Assembly: GCA_947579665.1 (NCBI GenBank)
Contig: OX388346.1
Location: forward strand, 86,182,615 to 86,246,614
DNA from: Sympetrum striolatum
Taxonomy: Eukaryota > Arthropoda > Insecta > Odonata > Libellulidae
DNA length: 64,000 nucleotides
Direction of reading: 5' to 3'
Within the stretch, counting starts at the first letter, position 1. Each line of letters opens with the position of its first letter. The notes below the pieces were generated by a model. That model was not told where the DNA came from and did not search any database. It saw only the letters and a program-made list of their open reading frames with translations. Both the position numbers and the translations under genes were made by a program. This document shows positions 47,641 to 61,511 of this stretch, in pieces.

Positions 47641-50600
47641 TGACATATGCTGAATATGCTCGCTTAGGTATTATACGGAATGAAATGGACACGTGAAAAT
47701 ATGAGTGTGTTTCTCCATAGAAAAATAAGTTTGCGAAGAGAGGGAAGTATGAATGAATACTGATGGAAAAAAGGAGGTAAAAACTTGCTTATCCTGGAAA
47801 GGTGATTGTGGCGTGATTGTGATGTATGTATCCGTTTGAGTTATTCATTTTTTTTCTATTCATTGAACTCTGAGTACGCAAGGCAGCGTAACTTACTTTT
47901 TAGATGAGCTCTTTCTCCGCCATTTTCTGTTCATGTGTACTTTCTCTTTCGCTAAACTTTCTCGCAATTAATTTCCTTATGTGCCATTCAACTTTTCACT
48001 CTTCGGCTAATTTAAAATACTCTCAATTCTTATCTGGGAAGAGTTAGTCCTGGATGTTATAAATCATCTAATTCATGAGTCAAAAAAGCAATTATCTAGG
48101 AAAACAAATGATAAAATTTCTACGTTTCAGAAAGATGAAGAATACATTCGTTTTCCAAAAAAAAAAAATTTCATAAAAAGCCTTTGAAGAAAACCTTGTG
48201 GTAAAGGAATATTGTCAACAGAGAAATATCATACCTCATTTATCATACCTATATTTATATCTTTTGCTTGGAAAAAGGGTGAACTTAAGAATAGCATGTT
48301 CTAATCAGAGAATACCATGATAGGGACTTATTTTTCTTTCTTTTTCGGTAGTTTCGTTACTTCTACAATATTACATCTTTTCTGAACTAAGCCGAGTTCC
48401 TATTCTATTTATTACTTAATTTAAGATCAATATTAGCATCACAGGATTCAAGTATGAATAGAAATCTATCGTAAAAAAATTAAATTCGAAATTTTAAGTT
48501 TTATTTCTGATATGTGAATATTTTCGTTTAATGCTTCCAATTTGATCTATCAAATAAATTAATTGGGGCATTCATGGTAACGATGATGTAAAGGCAAGAG
48601 AAAAAGGGTCCTTTCAACACCCAGTAAGTGAGAAATTTATAAATCTTAGTTCATTCTGGTTGCAAAATGTCTGATGAATAGTGAAACGATATTAAAACGA
48701 TTAACATAAGCTTTTAGTCAACAAAAATTAACTGTTACACAAGATGGCCCATTTGCTGGAGCCTGTTCAATTACGAGCAAATAATAAATTCGAAAATGAT
48801 CGATGTAATGATTTCATTCAAGACATGAGAAGCTAATGATGAATAGTGACAGAATGATGCACTATGGTGAATATACTATATTGAGTAAAACAATTCATAA
48901 TTATAGCTATTCATATCAATTCATAATTATAGAAGTCACAAACATAGTTAGCACACAATGCGTTTATAATGTATGTAAGTATGAAAATTTGGATTAGGAT
49001 ACCAAGGAAATGACCCATTTTAGGCAGACGGGTTTTCTAAATCCTTCAAAATCGGTAATAACGTAGTTTCTTAGAGTAGCTTCGTTCCTAAAAGTGAAAT
49101 AAAAATTATTAAGCGAGAATCATAATGGGGCGAATTCCAGCAAAAGGCATTGGTGAAAACTGATGCCATCGGATGCGCAATTAAAAACTTTTACCAATTT
49201 TTTCCGGTATTATCACCCAAAGAAAGTTACAATTTAAAAGGAGGAAGTGATTCGAAGAGCAAGGAACGAGTTTTTCTTGTCGCTTTTTGAACTTAAAATT
49301 TAGTCATCCGACCGTTACAGGAGGGAGCAGTTTTTAAATGTCAGGCGGCACATTGATTAACAGGTGGTCGCCCTCGAGGAAGGGGGCCCCAATGGGGAAT
49401 TTCGTATTCCGGCGCATAATTTGAATTAGTGCATTAGTACACCATAATGTATCCGACTAGCTTAAAATAGTATGTAGCTCAATAATAAGTACCGGGTTAC
49501 AATATTCTCTGTAAGTAGGGAAATTTCTCGCTGTGTGGATCACATACAACAAGAACTGAAGAAAGGAAAACCAAATGTAGTTGGTTGAACCTTTCTGGTA
49601 GATGATCATACCTGCAAGATCGCTGAAAAACTCCTAAAATTTCATTTTAGAAGTTTGAGAGCCAACTAAATTAAATCTCTAAAAACTTATCAACGTTTTG
49701 ATTTGTTATGACATTTCTTGTATCTAAGTTTTTAAAAAAATTACAATGAACAGAAAAATTAATACCTTTATATAAAATTGTGAGACTTGCAGTTTTCTAC
49801 CACGTACAACTGTCTGGTTTCAGAGTAAATATGTGACTGTATTTTTGCTTCATTTATTTTTCTGGTTATTTCCATCATTCGATCTTCAGATTCGAATATC
49901 TGAAGATCTGCGTAATTGAATACTTAACATTCGTTAAAAAAATCCATACGAACCCAAATGAGAAATAAAGATAACACTATCTAAGGTATTTACTGGACAA
50001 CATTGTTTTTTAAAGATAAAATAGAGGATAGTAATGGTGTGATCACTTAAAAAGAATAGAGAAAGAGTGCTACGCATATCACTCTAAGAAAAACCAGCGC
50101 ACAACGGGAGATATGTATTACAAAAGTTGTAAATATCACTTTTAGAGGTATTTCAGGAAGAAAGTTATCGCGAGATGTAAAATGAAGAGTATCTAAATTC
50201 AAAAAAGTTTCAAACAGTGTCTAGAGCTATTAAGCAATTTCAGATACTTTTTGCGTGACCATCATTCTTTGAATAGCACATTCGTCGCCAACGGAAAATT
50301 TAAATTTAAAGTTCACGTATAAAAACACTAAGGAAATTTCGGTGAATATGTAATTTTGAGGTTAAATAACATCATCAATCATCGCAATCAAAGCCTCGTA
50401 ATTACTATTTCGGCGCTTTCGTAGACTCCGGTCTGCTTTCTCAGCTTTTGGATACAGTTTAATGGGAATTACGAAATAATTGAGAGCAATTTCGAATATT
50501 TTCTGGGCATTAACGATTCAAATCATACATCGAGGAGTTACGCATTTTTATTGAAAGATCACCCCGAGCAACTCATGCTAAAAACGAGTTTGCCGAGGAA

Positions 50601-52238
50601 TTTGGTCGTATTTTATTTGCACACGGTCACGCTACCAATTTCAATGAAACCATCCGCATATACATGATGGAGTGGATGCATTCTTTTCTTCGGTCATTTA
50701 GAACGAATATAATTGTCCAAGGCGGAACAACATACTCGAAAGTTTACCCAAATCCATTATTTTAAATTAAAACTTTTTTATATCAATAAAAATTATTTTT
50801 AGTTTAGTTTTATATTATCCCCTGAGTTATACAGAGGTGAATATGTCAACATAAAACAGCATCGATTCTATTGATTATATAAGAAATTCTTAACCACTGG
50901 TTAAAATCGAAGAATCTTAGGCTCATTCGGAGAGTAATTGGTAATTCCTCGCAAATAACGTAAGAATATTTGCCGAATATATCTTTGTGTGAATCTTTAA
51001 CAACGAAATGCAGATTTTTAATTTCCACAGAATTAATTGCATTACTCGTCATATTTAAATTTAAAGAGATCTAAAGATTCCAGTATCTTACCAAACTGAT
51101 TAAAATTTTTCGAGGTAAAAGGCAGCCATGCAGCACTTGAAAAAGCGAAATCTGTTACGACTGCTCTAAAATTCTCTTGGTTTATTGCCAAAAAACAAAC
51201 AAAATTGTGTTCCATTTTTCTGATGTATGGTAAAAAAGGGACCTTCAATATAAAGTATTATCAAAATCATATTATTCAATAATATCACTCAAGTTAACCA
51301 TTACTGAACTATAAAACGTAGAGTAAGAGTAGCATTAGTTCCACTTAATGGTCACTAACTTCATACATACGATGATTAAATTGAAGCTCTCTTTTATCTC
51401 TGCATCTAAATTGCACTTATGAGACATTCCTTTCAAATTCCTTTGAATCATTCTTTTAAATTACAGCGAAATACTGAAGACGATAAGAGAAATATTACAT
51501 TATGAGGGACTAGAGTGCCAACGCGAAAGATACTATATGTCACCTGCATACATAGTGAGGTACTTTAATTGAAAATGTTTTTGCTCAAGGATTACCATTA
51601 TCCTTAAGATTTATTTATAAGTAAATTTCACCAACAGTTCTCTTATATTATGTTTGTGATTGTGGTGATGTTTTTGTGAAACTTTGGTATTTGTGGGACT
51701 GGTGTTAGAAATTAGACAGATATTTTGGAGTAATTGTATATACTGTGTATTACTTGCGTGTGTAGGGAGTGCCACCTGACAATAGTCTTACTGAAGCATG
51801 TGAAATAATAATAAAAATATCAATATCTCCATCTTATATCTGCAATACACTTACCGAGTCATGTTTTAATGGGTGAATACTTATTTAACCTTCAAACATA
51901 TATATTAAAGAATTACATTCATTTTTGTTAAACTAATGAAAAACTTTCTGAACCTCAACGAATATGATAAACATTACCAATAAAATTCTATGGAATAACG
52001 ATAAAAATCAATTAAAAATAAAGCGAATATTCATTTTTAAATGGATGTCATCATTTAGAAAATTAAATAAAAATGTGACATTTTTTAATGGAATTCTAAA
52101 AACAAAATGGTTATGAAAAAGATTAAACAATTGCTTTCCCTCAAATTCTTGAAAAATTTAATCAGCCAATTTCTCATAAAATTTGTACGAGCTATTTTTA
52201 TAGATATTCATCTTGAATAGTATGTACATTTCATTAAA
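47641..52238. other. non-coding, no recognised gene
   Basis: AT-rich sequence. A 16-bp direct repeat CAATTCATAATTATAG occurs at 48891 and 48917 (26-bp unit). A perfect 11-bp inverted repeat GATCTTCAGAT with a 6-base loop lies at 49881-49908. Near 51779 the sequence CACCTGACAATAG…GTGAAATAATAATAAA is a weak relative of the CTGANGATG motif with an (AAT)n tail. Otherwise nothing is recognised. Confidence 0.5.
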
Positions 52239-52860
52239 TTGTATCTCTTACTTCACTCTTCCGTCCCAACTGTTGAAGATTTTCATTCAGAAAGTGAGCA
52301 GACCACTCCTTATGACCGCGACTCTATTAAAGAATTTCGCCAACTTTTGCATCGGCGCAAATTCGGCAGCAAACCCTTAAAGTACAGAATGGAAGCAAGG
52401 ATCGAAAATTCCTTCTCATCGCGTCCGTTAAGAAGGCGCGGGAAGAGATCGGAGTGTCAAAAGAGTAACAGGTGTGCATCCGGTGAGGGACTCCCCCGCT
52501 CTGCCTAATTGCCTCTTACGTGGAAGACAGTCGCCGCGCGCGCCTCTTTTCAAATCGATAGACCGTTACGCACCGCGAGAGAGGAAGGAAGAGGGGGGCT
52601 TACATAGAAGAACATGCGGCGGTTATAGTCGGACATTTGGCGGCATTAGCGTGGGAGCGGAAGCGGGGGAAATATATTCGTGTGATTAGATCCCCTTAAA
52701 AAGTGCAACGTTTCGGATGTTAATTTCGATAGTGACAGGTTCCTAGGACTACCTGCCAACGAAAACGTTTTAGGGAATTTTCGTTGGATTGCCAACACTT
52801 CGGTGCTCGGATATCTTGCATCTTCTTCAAGAGATGTCCTCCTATAGCTACATAAACATA
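52239..52860. other. GC-richer non-coding patch
   Basis: From 52260 to 52690 the sequence is clearly richer in G and C and open in two + strand frames (89 and 71 codons) without a recognisable protein. At 52756-52765 CCAACGAAAA is inverted at 52778-52787. It could be regulatory DNA. It directly precedes two retroposon copies. Confidence 0.45.
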
Positions 52861-53075
52861 ATCCCTTATTAGGGCGAGATTGAAGTCTCTTCTTACATCT
52901 AACCCTTATGCATACAAATTTTAAGGAAAAAGATAGCACGTAAAAAGTACATAATGTTTCGCTTAGGAAAAACTATACATCGAAAAACACCCGCGAGAAG
53001 GGAGGGTTGAAACCGACAGATAATTAAGTAAATATTTAAGGAGAAATTAGTTTTTAAAATACCACACACCACGAG
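52861..53075 (-). mobile_element. (AAT)n-family retroposon, partial copy
   Basis: The + strand reads ATTAGGGCGAGATTGAAGTC, TCTTCTTACATCTAACCC and, 70 bp on, GAAAAACACCCGCGAGAAGG. All three blocks occur in the same order in the insertions at 9705-10300 (GGCGAGATTGAGACT, CATCTAACC, AAAACACCCACAGAGAAGG) and 11062-11554. The element is therefore oriented on the - strand. It has no coding capacity, and the outer boundary near 53075 is where a second copy begins. Confidence 0.65.
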
Positions 53076-53079
53076 GGAA

Positions 53080-53260
53080 ATATAATAATAATAATAAATC
53101 GTTTTATTTGGGCGAGATTGAGACTTCAGAAATATCTGAACAGGAAAATTATTGTATTTTTGAACTTCAAACTGTGAAAGAAAATTAATAAGCTTACACA
53201 TACATTATGAAGACTTGTATAATTTATAAGAAAAAATTATTACTAGTCGAAAAATTTACA
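53080..53260 (-). mobile_element. (AAT)n-family retroposon, tandem second copy
   Basis: The + strand begins with (TAA)n (53080-53098), then CGTTTTATTTGGGCGAGATT and GAGACT. Read on the - strand this is a retroposon end: GAGTCTCAATCTCGCCC, an AATAAAACG segment and an (AAT)n tail. It lies right beside the copy at 52861-53075 in the same orientation, so one probably landed in the tail of the other. The inner boundary near 53260 is a guess because the similarity fades into AT-rich DNA. Confidence 0.55.
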
Positions 53261-54132
53261 TGAGTGAAAGATTCATTTTTAATCTATTCAAATGTATTCA
53301 ATCTCATTACCAATTTATTTTATATCTCCATCGTATAAGTCGCACATTAAATACTTAATTTTTGTACATATTTATCAAATATAATATTTGGCTTAAGACA
53401 GATCAAATTATATTTATTAACAAAGGAAAAGACACGATATTCTTACAGTTTGAAAAAAAAATAGTTTGTTGAGATGCAGGCATGTAGTTATTTTCCGATT
53501 ACTTCGGGGAAAACATCAGTGGCTTATTTTAATTTTATCATTGATACCAATATTCCACCGTCTCAATATTATTACTAATTACACCATGATTATCGTTACT
53601 GTTAGATACAGAGTACAGGAGGCTTGGAAAACATTGATTGTATGTGTAGGATGCTAATAAAGCGCTAAATGCTAAAAAATGTAAAGAAAAGCGCGGAGCT
53701 TCAAGAAAAAAAGAGAATATAAGAGTAAAAAATGATGATGTGCAGAAATATTTTGCCAAAGAAGCGAGGAATGTAAGTGAATTGCGCAGGAGTATAGTGA
53801 AAAGACAAGAAAAATAGCATGCCTACTCGAAGACTTAAGCAATTTTTATTTTCTGTATTTTTACGCCTTACCAACCTCGATGAGGAAACATTTGTGAACT
53901 CAATAATGTAGAGGATAATTTTAATCGTAAATAGGAAAATTATATTAATTCTACGTAGTACTTGTAAGCCCTATTGGATACATAGAGTTTTTTGATTTCT
54001 ATTTCAATCTTTCCGAGGGCTTCCTTCTGCTCCAAAATACTGTTCATGAATTAGATAGGAAGAAATTCAGTATTTCCTGATTATTCCTGGTCCAGGATAA
54101 TCTCCTCCGTACCCAATGAGTAGCTACCGAAA
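53261..54132. other. non-coding, no recognised gene
   Basis: AT-rich, with no feature recognised. Base 54132 is the A preceding the Helitron. Confidence 0.5.
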
Positions 54133-54956
54133 TCTTATATATAAAAATGAAATGATGTTCGTGACGTCGTCTAAAACTCGAAAACGGCTCGACCGATTTG
54201 AATTTTTTTTTTTTGTTTACCTCGGTACGGAGGTGGTTTAGGAAAAGAAAAAATTAGGAAAAACCCAAAAGGAACAGCCGAAAAATCGAAAAACCATTTC
54301 CATTAGAAATGCACGTAAAGTTCATTTTTCTCGCAGCAGGCTTTATTTCATTTTAAAATTTAAATTAGAAATGATAGTGGTACAAAGTCGAATCAAGCAC
54401 CAAAAGAAGGGAAATAGAATAAAGATTCTTATTTTGGTCAAGAAATATTATTTACGAATCGAAATTTCGAGTATTTAACAAAATTTATAGGTTTTAAATT
54501 ACCCATCCCCCTTGAAAATGAAGGCGATTGTTGATTCCAAGTTCATGTATTTATCCATCAAAATGCATTAAGAATATAAGTCAAATTAAAATTAATCCTG
54601 ATAATAAGTGATACACTTTATGAAGAAGTAAAAATTGCATGAGATTTTAATATTTGCTGTTACGAACAATATTCCGTGAAGAATCGCACGGAAAATGGTA
54701 CGAACATTAAAATTTTAACTTTTTACAATTTTGTTTAAAAGTCAGTAGCAACCAAGTTTTATTTACAGCAACGTAATTGTCTACTGAATTTTTAGTTTTA
54801 AAACGGTTTTACTCTCTCTCTACTCGAGACCTTAGTGTGAGGATTTCAATATTGTAAACTTCTGAAGGTAAGTTCGACTTATATAAAAAAATATGAGAAA
54901 TAAATATAGATACACTAGATAGAATTAGGTGGTATGAAGTTCACCGCGTCATCTAG
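54133..54956 (+). mobile_element. non-autonomous Helitron, 824 bp
   Basis: The element begins TCTTATATATAAAAATGAAA, the typical TC-start of insect Helitrons, and ends ATCTAG, which fits the CTRR terminus. A small hairpin (GGTG at about 54929-54932 with CACC at 54942-54945) lies just before it. It is flanked by A on the left and T on the right, as expected for insertion between A and T without target duplication. There is no Rep/helicase frame inside, so it would be mobilised in trans. The first about 150 bp recur at 63845-64000. Confidence 0.75.
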
Positions 54957-57900
54957 TATTAAATAAGTATATAGCTTGAAGTTTTTCGATCACCAATCCT
55001 GAGCTCGCTGCCTCTCTAGATGAACTAGAGAAGTATAATGAAAAGCTCGTTTAAAAGGGCAGGTGGGAAAGGAAGGATCTGCTGTCCACACTTCGCTGCG
55101 CTCGCGAATAACGTAACATATTTCGACTTCCTAAGGATACCCTTGGAAGTAATGGCATTCGAAGATAATGCAAGTAGAGGGAGAAACAGCTGCCCAAATC
55201 TCAAACCGAGGGGCAGTTACGCATCCTGCGGTTCGAAACCGGTCGCCAGGAAATGCGGAGAAGTTGCATTCTGCGCCTTGTGATTCATTCGCATATTTCG
55301 AATCTTGAAAAATAGTGCATAACTAAATATAAGCCTAGTTTTACTCAGCTGCAGCTGAGGATATCTTCACCTTGCTTCCACAGATTGCGAGAAAGCTACA
55401 TTCCAGCAGAATACAAATAATGTGCCTACAGAAAACATTATTCTGAATTCTGTTTCTATTCTTTTTAAGAAAAGAAATAAAATATTCTTCTTAAGTAATA
55501 TTCATTGAAAACAGGAAAATATATTACATCTCGCTAAGACGAAAACATCTGAAAATTGCAATGTTTAAACAGCGCCACCAATTGATGTTTCTTAAAAATA
55601 AACCGAAGAATGTAATAACTTAGGAATACTTCCATTCTAGCCTCCCATGTTATTGAAACTTATCCAAAAATACAAAAAAATGTAAATTTAGGTACTTTAC
55701 TGAAAAACTTATTATAAGTTTCCTTATAATCAAGCAAAAATGATGAGATAATATTTAATAGAATGTGGTTATCAATTACCATCTGGCATTTTAACGATGT
55801 ACATTTTCTTAAAAATACAACGTATACAGTTCCTTTTTCATTATTCTTTCTTAAAATCCGTTGGCTAAAGAACTGTCCGAAATCATCACACAAAATTTAT
55901 AAACGTGCATATTTTTACCCTCGAAATCCACAAAATCAGGAAGAGGTTTTAATGGCTTTACACATGCACCTAAGGAAATCGTTGAGGAAAAACGAACATA
56001 ACCTGATAGATTATTTACGAAGTCTCTCCAAAACGGCGTATCTGAATACTCTTCCAAGATAGCCCAGCTGATAGTCCGGCAATCAAGGTCCAGTCCTGAT
56101 ATTTCTCCGAAGAAAACTAAAAAATAGTACACGAATGAAGAGCTCTCCTTTAATCTCTCAGCACAGAAAATTCCTACAACATCATTTTTATCAGATATAT
56201 AAGTAGTGTGTCTAATAAGTGCTTAGTTATTGATCAGAATAAATATCTACAAATTATCGATTTCATTTTGATTCGTATTTTACCTCACATACAACGAAAG
56301 GTAAATTTCGTAAATAGAAATAAATATTAAGTATAAGAATACATTTTAAAATAATATTTAATAAATTTCATCATAAAACTCCATGAGATATGAAAACAGA
56401 TGCACAAGATATCACCAGTTACTTCTAAGGGCAAATTTTCTCCTGAGGGGCTTCATTAATGTTTGAATTTTATTTCATTATTTTCTTTTATATTTTTTAT
56501 ATTTATTACGTAAACAATTCTCATTTTTAGTCGGGTATAACTCATTTTAATACTCTGGACATAAACACTTTAGGAATGGATGCCTATAAGCTTAGGTTAT
56601 TTATCACGCTGATAATACGTCACGTTTCTCCGCTTGTTACACCAATCGTTTAGCTCGTAAATCTTGTTTAATTGAGTTATTTTAGACTTATTTACTTACA
56701 TCAATTGACTCCAATAACACACATTACTCTCAGTAAATAACTCAACCTACGAAAACCATCATTAAGACTTGTATTCTAAGAATGAATCGTATACGGAAGA
56801 GGTTCCGCATACTGTTATTTTATGGCACTGTAACAACCATTTTAAAAGATTATATTATCAAAGCCATTTAAATAATTTATCTGTATTTAATTATTTAAAA
56901 CGCTACCCAAAAATTATTTGGCAAATACGTATCGTGAGAATTTTTGAAGGAGCATTGAAAGGATGGCGGAAGGTATTATAGAAAAATGTTCTTCTAACAT
57001 TTGACGTAAATGCTGGGCTCAAACATAACAAATAATCCTAAATTTTCCCATGGCGAAAATCAACTGAGTTCGGAAGAGTATCATCAACTCCGGCATGGGA
57101 TGGCCGAACCGAAATCTTTAACATACAATCATCAAAGTTCCCTGTGATCAGGGCGTCGTGCGAAACCAACAAATCCTCCCCAACAGCTCCCTCTATATTT
57201 CAGGAGTTGAAGAAATAATCTAACTTCATATCCCCGCTTTCCCAAATAGCTCTCACGAATCAATCAACTATCCACATTTGACCCCAAACGAGTCATGACG
57301 CTTCCCCTTCCATAACATCCCACACTCCGTTTCGATATAACCACCCACACACATGCCTACCAACCCATGAGCGTTTCTGGACCTACCCACTACGTTCCTC
57401 TTCTTTCAGCTTTTAATTAAAGAACCCTAATATATATTGTAACCATGTCTGAGAATAACCGAAGGTATCCTTACTACCAATACGAAATTTCAAGCTGACC
57501 ATATTTCGATATTTTTAAGTGAAAAAGTGATCTAAAAAAATGACCTATTGAAGAGATAAAACCCTTTTTATGTATACCAATTCAATTCTATTCAGCAATT
57601 CTATATTTTATATGATGGGTCCGGGGAAATATTCTGATGGAAATTTTTTACCCGGGACGGTCCCTTATTTTTTAAAATATCGTAAATTACTTCAGAAATT
57701 TCTGATTCCCAGAGTAATCATATCCAGGTATTTAAGTAGTTGTATTTACAAAAGTGCGCTTTATAGTTGATAGAGGCATAAAATTCAGAAATTGAGTAAT
57801 TTTTAGAATTCTTTTAGCTTCATATTAACATATTGAGAGACGAAAAATATTCTAGGAAAGGTCCATAAAATTACTCATATTTTTAAAGAAATTTGTCAAT

Positions 57901-60900
57901 GAGTTTCAAGAGATCGAATGGTCTATAATTTAGCAAAAGAATTATTATTATATACATCAAGCAAACTATACTGCTTATATACACCAAAATATTTAAACAT
58001 TTTCATCTCTCACGATGCCTGGGAATAATTAAAGAAAGGCAGTTAATTTATTTATTTCTGAATACTCTGCAAAATTAGTTTTTTCAATGAATTCATTGTG
58101 GGATGCATACAAAAGTATTTTAACGATATTTTTCATCATTCAGTGTGGAGTTCAGAAACTTCTTATTCAAGCGGACAAGTTTAGTTAACAAACAATGGTT
58201 CCTCAATAACTTATTTAAACGCATTTTTCTGTTGTTTATGAAGAAAATTGGCTTTGATCTTGCTCGGATACTGGTAAAATATCACAGACGGACTAGAATC
58301 CTTGACTTTACTCCAAATTTACATCTCCCGAAGTTGGCAAGACTGTGCCCTCTCCAACATCCTCTTAACATCTCACTCAAACCAAAAGAACCATGCGAGT
58401 CCAGTAATCCCTGATATTTAGCCGTGACACGTGCACGTTCCAAATGATGCATACTCCGTAATTGTATCGGATGGCCGGGACCTTACGACCTTCATGAAGA
58501 CATCAAATCCGTTAGCGAGGTATTTCGCCCATAACTCTCGACGACTCTCATTCATTAAAGCGACGGCTTCGCGTCTTCATCGGACGTGGGCCTCGAAATT
58601 ACGGGCCTTCCAACGCATCCCTGAGGCGCATCTCCCCGAACCGATCCGAAAAGATTGTTTAAGATTAGCAGTCATTATTCCTCTTGCGATTGCGCAAATA
58701 GCTTGATAAATCCAGCGATAGAGACGTTTCAATTTATGAGGGCCGAGGGAATGGACAATCTTGCGTATCGACGATAATTCGAAATTGCAGAATTCCATTG
58801 GTGAAGTTTTTTCCAGAGGATTGTAAAAAGATTGGTTGCAGATTCCTGCGAATCCTAGTACCGAAAAAGCGATTTCGGTACTCCAAACGTTTTGGGAAAT
58901 AGTAATTTTGTGTCAATTCTCAAAATCAACTATTGTATCACAGAAAAAAAGATATCCCTTGGATATTACAGCGAAGGGTCATATAATGTACTCATAACAT
59001 TTGATAGCTAGAACGCCTAATATCTAAAAGATAGCGAAAAACTTGTTAAAATATGCGATCCTTTTTGGAACACATTTCAGTATCACTGAAATTTGTTATC
59101 GGTATACCTCGAATAAACCGTAGTATTTGCTTTATTTTTATTGATAGATTCGACATGAATATTCGGTCCAAATTACTATAATTATAATTTAAAACTACTT
59201 ACCCTATTGTATAAAAAAACCCAAGGGTGAAGTATTTCCCGTTTAAATATCTAGCTTAAATTAGAAATTTTATCACTCATTCTATTATTTTACATTAAAA
59301 TAACTTAAAGTTTATGGAAGTACATCCTTAAAACTTAAAAGTTAGAAAGAGTTAAAAAAAGACAAATGAAATACACAAAAAATTAATTAATTCCATTTGT
59401 TATATTATATGATAGTAAGGGTCACTTAAGATACTGAATCAGAAATGTGTGCCATTTCAACAATATTCGTGTTTCATAATTCACTACAGAATGATTCTTT
59501 CGGAAATTTTTCATTTGGATTTACATCGAATTATAAATAGTGCTATACGAAGTATGATCAACCAATATTGGTTACAAATAAAAATGTAGTGATAATTTGT
59601 TCTGAATTTCTTTCTGTCAACTAAAGGATTAGTTTAATACCTTTGTTACTGAATTACTTCACTATCTCTCGGATTATTAATCAATTCCGTACTTTCACTT
59701 CTATCTCTAGGAATAATCTTAATTAAATAATATCGTATACCACAAATTTTCCAGGGTATAAACAAATATCTCTCATCTCCGGTCAATCTAAAGGTACCTC
59801 CTCATTTAAAGCCCATAAAGATATTTAAGAGGTCAAAATATTGTACTATAATTTTTCCTGCTGAAAATTGCAAATCGAAAATATTTTTTAAACTAACTGA
59901 GGCATAAAAGAAAACATTTGATGCAACTGAATATTATAGAAAATATCACTTGAAGTATGAATCGAACCTGAATGAGATCAAAGGAACTCATATTTTGATA
60001 TATCTAATCGACCTTGGGGATAAAAAACACGTTAAAATATGGGTACATTATGGCTAAGAGCGACTCACAATTAAAGTTCATTCACATTATACAGGGCTAA
60101 TTCTATTATCCCATCTATAGCAGCATAGCTGGAACCAATGACTAATATAAATATTTTACGCGAACACAATTATGAATTAGGATACTTGGTAAGCAAAAAT
60201 GAATGAGATTACTTATTCAGCTACACTTTATGAAGTAAAGAACCAGGATCATTTAATCCACCTCGAAGAGAATATTCCCACAGGAATGAAGATGAATTTA
60301 ACGTTCACTGAGAAAGAATCAAGAGTTTCACGATCAAATGGAATGCTATTGGTTTGGTTCGAACGTAGATGGTTTAGGATGAATATTTCAACTCCGTATA
60401 ATTTCGTTTTCCACGCTTAAAGATTTCATTCGACAACATCAAAACTACCGGTATCCATGGCTTACACAAGAAGGGTGATAAAATATTAAGATATCACTTA
60501 CAAGCAAGCAAATACGTATCCTCAAGCAAGTTGTTTAGTATAAATTTAATGGAAAAGAGATAGCGTCATATTTTTTCGTTCGGTGATTCAATATGAATAT
60601 TTCCTTACTTACCAAGGTTTGAAAGAAACGTCTTCAATGACAAAACTGGATGCATCAGCTCCTTCCAGTCACGATGTGGTGAAACATTCACAAATTTAAC
60701 TCTTAGAGAAATCACTCACAACTGATTGAATCCTCGCACACTATTCCTTTTTAATGGGAGAATATTAACCCCGAGGACCTTTGCGATGCAGAGATACAGA
60801 GATTTAAAAAATCTCAGCGACATAGATAGTGAGTAAATCACCTTAGCACGTTGTCCCGCTTGGAAGGAAAGAAATAGATTTGTTCCACGTATATTTTACT

Positions 60901-61066
60901 GTGCACAGACCCACCTCGCGTTCCTACCAGGCTTGCTGGAAACGCGCAGTTTCATAACAAGAACCGAACTGATAAGAAAATACCAAAAATGAAAGAGAAG
61001 CGTGCCCCGTCCTTAGTTATTTGAAAGAATTTTCATCCTAAGAAAAAAAGGTCAAAGAAGAGTCTC
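54957..61066. other. non-coding, no recognised gene
   Basis: AT-rich for most of its length. GC-richer patches occur at 55020-55280, 57050-57400, 58430-58780 and 60750-61020. The frames inside them (up to 99 codons) have no recognisable motif. The patch at 58430-58780 contains TTTATGAGGGCC, which resembles a posterior Hox binding site, but a single site carries little weight. No transposon ends were found. Confidence 0.45.
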
Positions 61067-61336
61067 TTGGACATTCTTCCGGAATTGGAAAAATTGAATG
61101 CGCAAAGCAGATTCGAAGAACGGAAAAGAAACGGCAACCAAGGTTTATTTGACGCCACTCGGTCAAACCGAGACGAATCCTGGCCTTTTCGAATGACCAC
61201 CTTGTTTCCACGACAGATTGATACTTTTGACAGATATCGCGGAACTAAGATAAACAAAAGACACCGAGAGGAAAATGGTGCAACCAAGATAAAAATCTAT
61301 TCAGTAATTATGAGCATTCTCTTCCTATTGCCTTAA
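61067..61336 (+). other. open frame of uncertain status next to a candidate exon
   Basis: The frame is open from a TGA just upstream to 61336. It carries a basic stretch (KKKRSKKS, before the nominal start), then LDILPELEKLNAQSRFEERK. Composition is less AT-rich than the surroundings. No domain is recognised. The frame ends about 50 bp before the splice-acceptor-like site at 61383. The opposite strand is also open for 84 codons, which weakens the case. It could be an upstream exon, part of an intron, or chance. Confidence 0.15.
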
Positions 61337-61383
61337 ATTATTTGTAATATTTTCCTTTTCTTCCCTCCTAAGCCCATTCACAG

Positions 61384-61510
61384 CTGGCTCTGCTTGGCCG
61401 ATGTACAAATCCAAGAAGATGCGATAAAACTTGAAGAATCATGGATTGCAAACTTGGAGGAATGTCTCCATTCGGACAACAACTTCAAAGAAGAGGTTGT
61501 ATTTCAATAA
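61384..61510 (+). CDS. candidate terminal coding exon, 41 codons
   Basis: A pyrimidine-rich tract (TTTTCCTTTTCTTCCCTCC, about 61350-61369) leads to CAG at 61381-61383, a good 3' splice acceptor. From 61385 one frame stays open for 41 codons: WLCLADVQIQEDAIKLEESW, then IANLEECLHSDNNFKEEVVF and Q, ending at TAA 61508-61510. The stop overlaps AATAAA (61506-61511), and a GT-rich stretch (GTGTATTGAAGTGTGTGTTG, about 61528-61547) follows, as at a poly(A) site. The peptide is acidic and amphipathic, but I do not recognise its family. A 41-codon frame is possible by chance, so the combination of signals is the argument. It could equally be the last exon of a long non-coding RNA. Confidence 0.3.
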
Positions 61511-61511
61511 A

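Noticed and set aside
57605..57660. Inverted GGGTCCGGGG / CCCGGGACGGTCCC near 57620-57660
   Set aside because: The arms align only with gaps and mismatches, and no element boundary or duplication is visible.
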